In this document: one piece after another, positions 26,471-37,353 of the stretch
How positions within the stretch are numbered: the stretch's first letter is position 1
Layout: each line of letters begins with the position of its first letter
The notes under the pieces: model-generated
What the model saw: only the letters and a program-made list of their open reading frames with translations
What the model was told of the DNA's origin: nothing
Databases searched by the model: none
Source: Oceanospirillum beijerinckii DSM 7166
Lineage (GTDB): Bacteria > Pseudomonadota > Gammaproteobacteria > Pseudomonadales > Halomonadaceae
DNA: 46,698 bases
Assembly: GCF_000422425.1 (NCBI RefSeq)
Contig: NZ_AULT01000050.1
Span: forward strand, 1-46,698
Direction: 5' to 3'
Made by a program: the position numbers and the translations under genes

Positions 26471-27034
26471 ATGGATATTAAGCTCTATACCAAAACCAGG
26501 TTTGCTGCAGATGATCACTATCAAACCGTGGAAAAAACGATGCCTGGGGGGGAGTTTTCCAGGTTGTACTCACATTCTATGGCTGATCAGCAGGGAAGAC
26601 AGCATCAGGCAAACGATCAGGCCCGTAGCCATAAAGTCTCTACAGAGCGCAAACCTGACCAGACAGCAGCAATGTTAGCGCTGGATTTCCAAAAGCTTAC
26701 TCTTGAAGCGGCCGCCCAGTTTCATGAGGCTCGCCAAGCCAATGGTATCCCTCACGCCCCAGACAAAATTCTGTTTGATCAACAAGGGCGTGTCAGTTTT
26801 CCTGATGACTATGCTTTTAGTAAGCAATTGGCGGCTGTAATTAAACAAAACCCTGAGCTGGAACAACTGTTGAGCAGTATGGCAGATAAGGCTGTTTCCC
26901 TATCTCAACCGGCGGCGATTGTCGGCATGGCTGCCCCTCTTAATCCACCGGTTAGCGACAGCAGCGCTAAGGCTAAATTTGAGCAGATGGTACGCTTATC
27001 TGCTGCCCGTGGTGGTACTGATAACAGAAGCTAG
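26471..27034 (+). CDS. hypothetical protein, 187 residues
   Basis: An unrecognised soluble protein. The start MDIKLYTKTRF is chosen because GAGGG lies 8 bases before that ATG; ATG codons at 26444 and 26456 are in frame but poorly served. The N-terminal half is polar and Gln/His-rich (MADQQGRQHQANDQARS), probably disordered. The middle is helical (LALDFQKLTLEAAAQFHEAR), followed by DKILFDQQGRVSFPDDY and a helical end. There is no signal peptide, helix bundle or cysteine. It faces the response regulator gene tail to tail. A possible sigma-28-like promoter hints at a flagellar or chemotaxis link, without other support. Confidence 0.65.
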   Translation: MDIKLYTKTRFAADDHYQTVEKTMPGGEFSRLYSHSMADQQGRQHQANDQARSHKVSTERKPDQTAAMLALDFQKLTLEAAAQFHEARQANGIPHAPDKILFDQQGRVSFPDDYAFSKQLAAVIKQNPELEQLLSSMADKAVSLSQPAAIVGMAAPLNPPVSDSSAKAKFEQMVRLSAARGGTDNRS

Positions 27035-27082
27035 ACAGTTAATAAAGATGGCAGTTTCCCTATCGGTCAAAAAGCAGGTTTG

Positions 27083-27784
27083 TTAAACCACCAGAAGATA
27101 GCCCTTATTACGAATAGTTTTAATGATGCTGGGGTTGGATGGATTATCTCCAAGCTTGTTGCGAATTCGGGAAATGTTAATGTCAATGGCACGGTTGCTG
27201 CCGTCGTAATCAATGCCCCTGAGGTTCTCGAAGATATACTCCCGCGAAAGAATGTTGCCTGCATTACGGGTTAATAGCCATAAGAGGTCATATTCGGGAT
27301 CGGACAGAGTGATGGGTTGACCATTAAGCGAGACATTACGACTACGATTGTCAAGCTCCAGACCATTTACATTAAGCACTGCATTGCTATTAGTTGGACC
27401 ATCGGCGCCTTCACCAGAACGAGTCGTACGGCGCAATAAGGCCTTGATATGGGCTAATAACAGTCTGGGTTCTACTGGCTTGCCCAGGTAGTCATCAGCG
27501 CCAATTTCAAGTCCCAGAATTTCATCAATATTGTCACTGCGAGCCGTTAACATCAAAATTGGTTTATCAAATTTTGGGCGCACCTTTTGACAAACTTCAA
27601 GTCCATCCAGACCCGGTAGCATCAGATCCAAGATCACCAGATCTGGTTGTTGTTGCAGAATCTGATCCACCGCATTGATGCCATCACTGACAATATCTAC
27701 CTGATAACCATTACTGATCAGGTAACTGGCAGTCAGTTCGGCTAAATCAAAGTCGTCTTCAACAAGTAGAATTTTTTTTTCCAT
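27083..27784 (-). CDS. OmpR-family response regulator (RstA-like)
   Basis: A two-component transcription regulator. The receiver domain has acidic residues EDD near residue 10, phospho-Asp53 in ILDLMLPG and the conserved LTAR and KP. A C-terminal winged helix follows. The end LRGIDYDGSNRAIDINISRIRNKLGD resembles E. coli RstA. The ATG giving MEKKILLVEDD is chosen over an upstream TTG (27817) that would overlap the preceding gene. It closes a minus-strand row with a sensor kinase, an exported protein and a SLAM-like barrel protein. The partner kinase is almost certainly the one at 29933-31570. The targets are unknown; the divergent repeat-protein gene is the obvious candidate. Confidence 0.9.
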   Translation of the reverse strand: MEKKILLVEDDFDLAELTASYLISNGYQVDIVSDGINAVDQILQQQPDLVILDLMLPGLDGLEVCQKVRPKFDKPILMLTARSDNIDEILGLEIGADDYLGKPVEPRLLLAHIKALLRRTTRSGEGADGPTNSNAVLNVNGLELDNRSRNVSLNGQPITLSDPEYDLLWLLTRNAGNILSREYIFENLRGIDYDGSNRAIDINISRIRNKLGDNPSNPSIIKTIRNKGYLLVV

Positions 27785-27806
27785 AAGATGTTTACTCTGC
27801 TTATGC

Positions 27807-29090
27807 TTAGGAGCCAAAAGGGTATTTAAAGGATAAAGTCACCAGCTCTCGTTGGTACTCATGTATGTCGTGATTGGAGTGGCGTTTATACCAATTGTAG
27901 GAAAGCTCCATGTTAAGCTGCTGATAGATATTCAGTGCGTTGAGTTTAAGGCTGTGTTTATAGGTAGTGTCCTGGCGCTTATCCCTGTAGTGCGTTTCAA
28001 TGCCCCGATAGTAGCTGCTGGTTTTTCCTGTACCTAGCTCGACGATAAAGCGTTGTTCTTCAAACAAGGTAAATGGCACGGATATATTTAGGCCATATTC
28101 ACTGGCAGTATAGGAATGAACTGTACTTTTCAGGTTTGCGGCGGTATGGCCAGCTTTAAGACGTATGATAACCTGCTTTGGCAGCATAAACTTATAGCTC
28201 ACACTGGGACTGAGGTGATAGCCATTTTTGTCTCTGTCATCGCTGTCATAATAATCTTTAAAGTTAGCTTCCAGGTTCAGAGAAAGGTTGGAACGATCAA
28301 AGCGATAGTCCAGCATGCTTGAAAGATCGTAGTAGTTTACGAGTTTCTGTTTATCTAAACCGATATGAGTCATAGCAACCCTGCCCTGCAGACTCCATTG
28401 TTTTGAGAAGTTGTATTTTGCTCCTGAGCGCGCATTGATAAAGTAAATATCAGAGCCATCGACATCCAGATAGTCTTTAAAATACAGGCTAACACCAGCG
28501 TGATAAAACAAAGACTCACCTTGCTGAGGCTGTTTTAACGTTACGGGAGTAAAACGGGCAAAGTCATACTGCAGGCCGTAAAAACTATCATTTTTTTGTA
28601 CGGAGTCTTTGGTCAGTTCTCCGATATCAATAGACTGATCTGCCGGGGCTATATTGGCATTGCTATCATAACCAGAGAAAACATTAATATTTTGGCGCGA
28701 TAGGCTTTTGCTTTTGCCCTCTGGTTGGCGCTGTGCTATCAGAGCCAGAAATTGCTTAATATTGTTGCGCACCACATCAGGAATATCCTCGTGAACTGCC
28801 ACCTCCTGAGCCAGTTTACGGGCATAATCATATTCCTCGTTTGCAAAATAACTGGAGGCTAATTCCAGCTTAATGCGTAGGTTACCAGGGTGCAGCTGTA
28901 AACCAGAATGCAGGATTTGGATTGATTTCTTAACATTACCCTGTTGACGTTCATCCACGGCGGCTTTGATCAATGCCGAAGGTTGCGGCACTGTTTCTCC
29001 CCAGGTTACTCCCGGCAGGATAAAGCACAGGCTTAAAATAAGCACTGTGAGCCAAGTGGCAGTTCCATTGTTTGAGCTTAGGTAGGTCAC
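27807..29090 (-). CDS. SLAM-like outer-membrane protein (TPR plus DUF560 barrel)
   Basis: A 427-residue protein built like surface lipoprotein assembly modifiers. It has a signal peptide (to about residue 31), then TPR-type helical repeats at about 37-125 (ERQQGNVKKSIQILHSGLQL, LASSYFANEEYDYARKLAQE). A C-terminal beta-barrel of about 280 residues follows, rich in alternating aromatic strands (DYLDVDGSDIYFINARSGA, YRFDRSNLSLNLEANF). Known SLAMs help carry specific partner proteins across the outer membrane. The start codon is GTG with a weak ribosome site. It lies 22 bases after a small exported protein, its most likely client, and just before the response regulator. A porin-like role without translocation is the alternative. 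Confidence 0.75.
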   Translation of the reverse strand: MTYLSSNNGTATWLTVLILSLCFILPGVTWGETVPQPSALIKAAVDERQQGNVKKSIQILHSGLQLHPGNLRIKLELASSYFANEEYDYARKLAQEVAVHEDIPDVVRNNIKQFLALIAQRQPEGKSKSLSRQNINVFSGYDSNANIAPADQSIDIGELTKDSVQKNDSFYGLQYDFARFTPVTLKQPQQGESLFYHAGVSLYFKDYLDVDGSDIYFINARSGAKYNFSKQWSLQGRVAMTHIGLDKQKLVNYYDLSSMLDYRFDRSNLSLNLEANFKDYYDSDDRDKNGYHLSPSVSYKFMLPKQVIIRLKAGHTAANLKSTVHSYTASEYGLNISVPFTLFEEQRFIVELGTGKTSSYYRGIETHYRDKRQDTTYKHSLKLNALNIYQQLNMELSYNWYKRHSNHDIHEYQRELVTLSFKYPFGS

Positions 29091-29112
29091 AAGCTTTAAC
29101 CGTCTTTTATTA

Positions 29113-29670
29113 TTAATCCACTGGTTTTATTGAAAGGTCATCAGCGATGTTATGCTCAATTTCAGGCTCTGGCATGGTTTCCAATAAGCTATCCGGCATT
29201 GTTTCAATCGTGATACTGTCTACGTTTTCAAGAGCAATGCCTTCCGCCTGCAAAAGATCGACAAGTTCATTGGGTAGCTCTGATACTTTGGACAGATCCA
29301 GTGTTCCTTCGGATAGGCCCGTGGCGTCCACTCCCGTCAGTGTGATGATGTCCGTTACTTCAAAGTCAGAGTCGGCTGACTCTGCCGGTGAGACACTAAA
29401 CGAGACATTGTAGCGTGTATCTGATTGCTGGTAGTCCAGCAGAGAACTTTGATCCAGCTCATGAAGCAGCTTTTCATCTGTGCCTGCAATACCACTGCCA
29501 TAGTGGTGACCTTCACTATCCAGTAGTGGGGTGTCCGATTCCATTTCCTGGCGGAACCTGTCTGGAGACTGTCCCCAGCTACCCCACTGATTGGCATTTT
29601 CGGCCAAGGCAGGGCTATTGGTTAAAATCAAAATCGAGAAAAGGATATATCTCATGGCGCTATATCTCAT
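29113..29670 (-). CDS. small exported acidic protein, unknown function
   Basis: A 185-residue protein with a Sec signal peptide (RYILFSILILTNSPALA, cleavage before ENANQ) and no lipobox. The mature part is acidic and polar with no cysteine and no recognised domain. It contains QWGSWGQSPDRFRQEM, a short beta-rich middle (YNVSFSVSPAES, DIITLTGVDATGL) and a C terminus rich in Glu, Asp and Pro (TMPDSLLETMPEPEIEHN). Two ATG codons are possible (29670 and 29655); the second gives a more compact signal. It sits immediately upstream of the SLAM-like gene and is plausibly its substrate or partner. Confidence 0.7.
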   Translation of the reverse strand: MRYSAMRYILFSILILTNSPALAENANQWGSWGQSPDRFRQEMESDTPLLDSEGHHYGSGIAGTDEKLLHELDQSSLLDYQQSDTRYNVSFSVSPAESADSDFEVTDIITLTGVDATGLSEGTLDLSKVSELPNELVDLLQAEGIALENVDSITIETMPDSLLETMPEPEIEHNIADDLSIKPVD

Positions 29671-29932
29671 GGCACAGTGTTAAGGGCATATCGAATGACG
29701 CTATCTCTCACAGGCTATACTTTATTGTACTTTCCTTTGAGCACTTACAAACACTTCTCTATAACAACATACACTATGCCCAGCATCAGGCAGAAGAGTG
29801 TCGAAACATATTGGTGTAAGTGAGTACAGGTATTGATTAATCCGGGCTTTGTCAGGCAATGCATTATCTTAAAGCCAGATGGCAAAGGTCAATATTAGTG
29901 CTGGGTATCGTGTTTGTATCTGCATGTTATCT

Positions 29933-31570
29933 TTATGTTTTATCTGCTTTTTTGTCGGTTTTATATACCGGTTGTTCCCTGCTCAGAAGTGCGATTGGCA
30001 AATCAATAATAAAACTTGCGCCGCCTAATGATGGACTCTGTTCGACATAAACGTGACCGCCATGATGCTGAGTCACTTTTTGTACAATAGGCAGCCCCAA
30101 ACCAAAGCCCCCTAAAGCTCGGTTACGGCTTTTATCCAGACGGATAAACGGGTCAAAGATACGTTCACGCTCTTCTTCAGGAATGCCAGAGCCATCATCT
30201 TCTACGCAGATATGAATATATTTTTCAGTGACTTTTATCGTGGTCAGAATATGACTTTGACAGTGGCGACAAGCATTGTTAAGGAGGTTCTGAATCGCTC
30301 TTAGCAGTAAGGCGTCATCGGCACGCAGTATGAGTCGTTCACAATTAGAGCCATTATGAAACGCGATATCAGGGTGTTGAATTGTCAGGTCATACACCAT
30401 GCTCTGAACCAGGGGCAGCAGGTCAAATTCCTCCTTATCCAGCGGTTGAGGATTGTCATCCAGGCGGGCGCAGGTAAGAATTTCATCAATCATATGATTC
30501 AGGTTGCCCAGATCTTTTTTCATGCCTGAGATATGGGGTCGCTGGGTATCCAGGCAATCGATACTCATGCCTTCAACCCGAAACATCATGCGGGCAACCG
30601 GGGTGCGCAGTTCATGGGATATGTCGTGAGTCAGCTGGCGCTGCTGTTTTATCAGGCCTTCTATGCGCAGCATCATGGCGTTCACGCTGTCTGCCATACG
30701 GGATATACCATCATTGCCGCTTAGCTCAATTGGATTGGCTTTTGAGGTGCCTGCTAAGTTGATCCCCTGTTCCAGGCGTTTAAGCTTTTTCTCAAAAGGA
30801 GCAATTAAAATATAACCTGCTGCCAGCACTAGCAGAGCGCCGGAAATAACTAACAGGAAAATGATAGACACGGGATACCATTGGAAAATATTGATTGGAC
30901 CCACGGTTAGATAGAGACCACTGTTGCCAAAGCGAGCGTAGACTTTAATAAAAGGATTGCTGGATAGGGTGTCATTAAGATTGATCACAATATCGCCACG
31001 GGCTAATTGGCGCAGTTGAGACTGATCCAGTTCGGTTTCTTTCGCGGTCACCAGTGTCAAATCGTAGCTAAAATTCTGATCCAGCTGTTTTAGGATCGCT
31101 TCCCGTTGCTGCTTGGGGTGACGGCCTAACTCATTCAGAATCAATAAAGCAGTCATACGGGTGACGGTTTGGTTAATATCTTCCAGTTTAGCCTGAACAA
31201 AGTGCTGACTATTTCCCGGTAGAGGTAAAGCAATTGAGGCTGTTTGCTGACCAGGATCTGAGGCGATCAGTAACGCTTGATTGTCTTTTTTCAGATGATA
31301 TAGAGTAAAGCGTTCTGGCTCTTTCAGAGGGCCCACTTCAAGAGGAATGCCTGTCAGGCGCTCTACAATCTCGATCCATTGCTGTTGTTTGTCGCCGTCA
31401 TGGCGCACAATGCCTGCAGCCATCAATGAAAATGTCCCGCCTACGTTGTTAACCAAATAGTTTTCGTATCGAATCTGATTGACTAGTTGTAGAGCCAGAT
31501 AGCCAAGCAATGCAGCCAGCAGCAAGATGCAGATTAATCCGCTGTACAGTTTGAAAAAAATACTTTTCAT
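29933..31570 (-). CDS. sensor histidine kinase (RstB-like)
   Basis: A 545-residue membrane kinase. The first helix covers residues 9-30, a periplasmic sensor about 31-230, and a second helix 232-257. HAMP follows, then a HisKA domain with phospho-His319 in HDISHELRTP, and an ATPase domain (NLLNNACRH, EDDGSGIPEEERERIFDPF, GGFGLGLPIVQ). Domain order and the H-box resemble E. coli RstB. A Lys/Asp-rich tail (KTDKKADKT) ends it. It is the first gene of the minus-strand group and lies 262 bases before the exported protein, so that gap may hold a second promoter. The order kinase, client, barrel, regulator is unusual, since the pair is normally adjacent. The signal is unknown. Confidence 0.9.
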   Translation of the reverse strand: MKSIFFKLYSGLICILLLAALLGYLALQLVNQIRYENYLVNNVGGTFSLMAAGIVRHDGDKQQQWIEIVERLTGIPLEVGPLKEPERFTLYHLKKDNQALLIASDPGQQTASIALPLPGNSQHFVQAKLEDINQTVTRMTALLILNELGRHPKQQREAILKQLDQNFSYDLTLVTAKETELDQSQLRQLARGDIVINLNDTLSSNPFIKVYARFGNSGLYLTVGPINIFQWYPVSIIFLLVISGALLVLAAGYILIAPFEKKLKRLEQGINLAGTSKANPIELSGNDGISRMADSVNAMMLRIEGLIKQQRQLTHDISHELRTPVARMMFRVEGMSIDCLDTQRPHISGMKKDLGNLNHMIDEILTCARLDDNPQPLDKEEFDLLPLVQSMVYDLTIQHPDIAFHNGSNCERLILRADDALLLRAIQNLLNNACRHCQSHILTTIKVTEKYIHICVEDDGSGIPEEERERIFDPFIRLDKSRNRALGGFGLGLPIVQKVTQHHGGHVYVEQSPSLGGASFIIDLPIALLSREQPVYKTDKKADKT

Positions 31571-32048
31571 AGAGTTTTAACGCTTTTCGCTCGTTCAGTA
31601 TGCGTGTCAGCACCAAGTGTTCTACCAAAATAGTTACCTGAACAACAGTCTATCTGTAAAAGGAGTGGCATAAAAAAGAGTGGCATAACCTGTCTTTGAC
31701 TACTGAATCCAAGATTCTACAGGCTTTGGTGGGGGCATATGTTCTTGGTTTGTATAGGTAATGTAGCAAGCTCTTTGTTAATCGCACTGTATTGGTATAA
31801 GTCTTCGTTGGGGATTAGATTTGCTAGTGCTTTTATTCAAAGAGACTGAGTCAGAATTTCACCTATACTTGATTTGTCAGGTCTAATCCTTGTATCGATT
31901 TTGAGATGGGTCATATTTTATTGGCTTTTATTTTATTCTTTAAAAACAAAGGGTTGTATAGAGTAAAAAGTCTATGGCTTATCGGTTAAGGTGAAATGAT
32001 GATAAAAGAAGTGATTCAGTGAACCTCTCTGTTTTGAGAGTTAAGAAG
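31571..32048. other. divergent control region, first part
   Basis: A long A+T-rich spacer between the sensor kinase and the repeat-protein gene. It holds an 11-bp direct repeat GAGTGGCATAA (31663-31673 and 31678-31688, period 15). No gene or clear promoter was recognised. Confidence 0.45.
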
Positions 32049-32064
32049 GCACAAAATTTTGTGC
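32049..32064. promoter_or_regulatory. perfect 16-bp palindrome upstream of repeat-protein gene
   Basis: GCACAAAATTTTGTGC is a perfect palindrome, 203 bases before the repeat-protein start codon. It is a good candidate operator. It shares its last two bases with the hairpin that follows, so binding and RNA folding might affect each other. Confidence 0.5.
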
Positions 32065-32096
32065 AGTGTTTAACAGAATTAAATTCTAAACACTGC
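32063..32096 (+). repeat. 10-bp inverted repeat with inner stem
   Basis: GCAGTGTTTA (32063-32072) pairs perfectly with TAAACACTGC (32087-32096), and AGAAT (32075-32079) can pair with ATTCT (32083-32087). In RNA this would be a stable leader hairpin about 170 bases before the start codon. No T tract follows, so it is probably not a terminator. Confidence 0.5.
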
Positions 32097-32266
32097 CAGA
32101 CTGACTGGCACATATACACACTTACATAAGAGTATTTCGCTATTTTTCGGCGAGCTGCTGAAGAGTGAAGTCATCTGCTACTGCTATAGAGAGATTTTTG
32201 TGTGAGTGCTTAATCAACTTCGGCCCGGTGGCCCAGGCGATACAAAACTTAGAAGGGTATTGAAAG

Positions 32267-35701
<3,435 letters not shown>

Positions 35702-35774
35702 CCCTTGATGGTAGATGGGCTTGCAATAGATAAGATGGTTTAGTGATCTGAAAACCAGGTGCTAAGCAGGAGGA

Positions 35775-35819
35775 TTCAGAGGGTGGTCCAAAATCCAATT
35801 AAATGGATCAGCCTCTGAA
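35775..35819 (+). repeat. stem-loop 70 bases after the repeat gene
   Basis: TTCAGAGG (35775-35782) pairs with CCTCTGAA (35812-35819), with an inner ATCC/GGAT pair. It may stabilise the 3' end of the long mRNA. No T tract follows. Confidence 0.4.
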
Positions 35820-35868
35820 AATGCCGACCAAGACACATTATTCGCTCAGGTATGTACCAGGTTGAGCC

Positions 35869-35906
35869 AACCGATTGATTTAAAAATAATTTTAAATCAA
35901 TCGGTT
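35869..35906. repeat. perfect 17-bp hairpin plus a third partial arm
   Basis: AACCGATTGATTTAAAA (35869-35885) pairs perfectly with its complement (35890-35906) over a 4-base loop. A further partial copy, AAATAAATCGGTTC, follows directly. It could act as a bidirectional terminator or be the remnant of a mobile element end. Confidence 0.6.
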
Positions 35907-36037
35907 CTTAAATAAATCGGTTCTATGGGTGCTTTAATAGGTTAAATAGCTGAACCGTTAGCGCTTAACAGGGCCGGTCAAAAGCAAAAGTTAACTTAGC
36001 CCAGCAATGGGTATTTACGAAGAGATGGAGAAACACC

Positions 36038-36184
36038 ATGGCGATTCAAGAAGCGCAAATGAACAAAGTTAAAGCTGAAGCGGGTATTGCTATCGCGCGT
36101 GCAAAAGCTCGCCAAGCGCAGATCAATGCTAACTCCCATGTGTTAAAAGCGAAGCAGATGATTGCGAAAGCTCAGGCCAGGTAA
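36038..36184 (+). CDS. 48-residue Ala/Lys/Gln-rich helical peptide
   Basis: A short gene with a clear ribosome site (GGAG, 7 bases before ATG). The product (MAIQEAQMNKVKAEAG, then IAIARAKARQAQINANSHVL) is almost free of helix breakers and strongly basic, with no cysteine or aromatic residue. One amphipathic helix is expected. It lies 335 bases after the very acidic repeat protein, so charge complementarity with it is possible but speculative. No family is recognised. Confidence 0.55.
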   Translation: MAIQEAQMNKVKAEAGIAIARAKARQAQINANSHVLKAKQMIAKAQAR

Positions 36185-36196
36185 GCGCTTTCATCG

Positions 36197-36239
36197 GCCA
36201 CTTTCCATTCTGTTATAAAGAGATTGAGTGGAAAGTGGC
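36197..36239 (+). repeat. perfect 11-bp inverted repeat after the small peptide gene
   Basis: GCCACTTTCCA (36197-36207) pairs perfectly with TGGAAAGTGGC (36229-36239). It begins 13 bases past the stop codon of the 48-residue gene and may end or protect its transcript. There is no T tract. Confidence 0.55.
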
Positions 36240-36323
36240 TAACGACGGGCAACTGATTTTAAAAATATGAGACTGATAAAAGCAGCGTCAATAAGGCAGG
36301 AACAGCTAAAAAGTTAATACGGT

Positions 36324-37187
36324 TTAAGTAAGTTGTTGCTTGGCTGCTGTCAGAGTATTTTTCATCAGGCAAGCGATAGTCATAGGACCCACACCGCCAG
36401 GAACAGGAGTAATGGCACTGGCAATCGGAGCAACAGATTCAAAATCCACATCACCTACCAGCTTGTATTCACCATTTGGCTCGATAGCGTTAATACCCAC
36501 ATCGATCACTACTGCCCCCGGTTTAACCCAATCTGCTTTAACCATTTCAGGACGACCCACTGCAACAACCAGAATATCTGCTTGGGCACAGATCTGTTCA
36601 ATATTCTTGGTGCGGGAATGGACCTGAGTCACTGTGCAACTTTCTTTTAATAGCAAAGCCGCCATAGGCTTACCTACGATATTGGAGCGACCGACCACAA
36701 CGGCGTTTTTGCCGCTCAAATCATCACCCAGCTCACGCTTGAGCATAATCATACAGCCCAGCGGGGTACAAGGTGTTAGAGCATCCTGACCAGAGTTTAA
36801 TCGGCCAACATTGACCGGGTGGAAACCATCGACATCTTTTTCCGGTACAATCGCGTTAATGATGGCTTTTTCATTCAGGTGATCAGGCAGAGGCAGCTGA
36901 ACCAGAATACCGTGTACTACAGGGTCTTCGTTCAGTTGAGCAACCAGACTATCCAGCGTGGCCTGATCAGTATCTGCCGGTAGTTTGTGCTCAATGGAGT
37001 TTAAGCCTGCTTCCTGAGCGCGTTTGATCTTATTGCGTACATAGACCTGGCTGGCTGAGTCATCCCCGACCAGTACTACGGCCAGACCTGGCTTAACGCC
37101 ATGTTGCTCGTAAAAAAACTGAGCCTCCGTCGCAACGTCATCCACTACCTGGGCTGCTAACTGTCTGCCATCAATGATTTTGCTCAT
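36324..37187 (-). CDS. folD: FolD methylenetetrahydrofolate dehydrogenase/cyclohydrolase
   Basis: A bifunctional cytoplasmic enzyme that interconverts 5,10-methylene-, methenyl- and 10-formyl-tetrahydrofolate using NADP. The catalytic Tyr49 and Lys53 are in [10 protein letters not shown]. The family signatures [37 protein letters not shown] and [11 protein letters not shown] are intact. Length (287) is normal. AAAAGG precedes the ATG. It lies beside, but in another transcript from, glyA-sdaA; serine hydroxymethyltransferase feeds it with methylene-tetrahydrofolate. Confidence 0.96.
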   Translation of the reverse strand: MSKIIDGRQLAAQVVDDVATEAQFFYEQHGVKPGLAVVLVGDDSASQVYVRNKIKRAQEAGLNSIEHKLPADTDQATLDSLVAQLNEDPVVHGILVQLPLPDHLNEKAIINAIVPEKDVDGFHPVNVGRLNSGQDALTPCTPLGCMIMLKRELGDDLSGKNAVVVGRSNIVGKPMAALLLKESCTVTQVHSRTKNIEQICAQADILVVAVGRPEMVKADWVKPGAVVIDVGINAIEPNGEYKLVGDVDFESVAPIASAITPVPGGVGPMTIACLMKNTLTAAKQQLT

Positions 37188-37353
37188 TTATACTGCCTTT
37201 TAAAGAATGCTCGGGGTTGAACGTAAGCACTGAAATGAAGTGCTGAATTTCCGACTATCTAGTCAGAAAATACAGAATATTGTCGTTTATAGTGCCCCAG
37301 TCATTGGGTAAACACCTGTCTAAATGCGTCACTGTTGTGCGTAATTCATTTGA

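Noticed and set aside
29113-29670. Exported acidic protein as a surface lipoprotein, the usual SLAM client
   Set aside because: The signal peptide ends in SPALA before ENANQ with no cysteine, so lipidation is excluded; it could only be a soluble-type client.
29859-30050. 63-codon plus-strand frame that looks like a membrane peptide
   Set aside because: More than half lies antisense over the end of the sensor kinase gene and no ribosome site is present.
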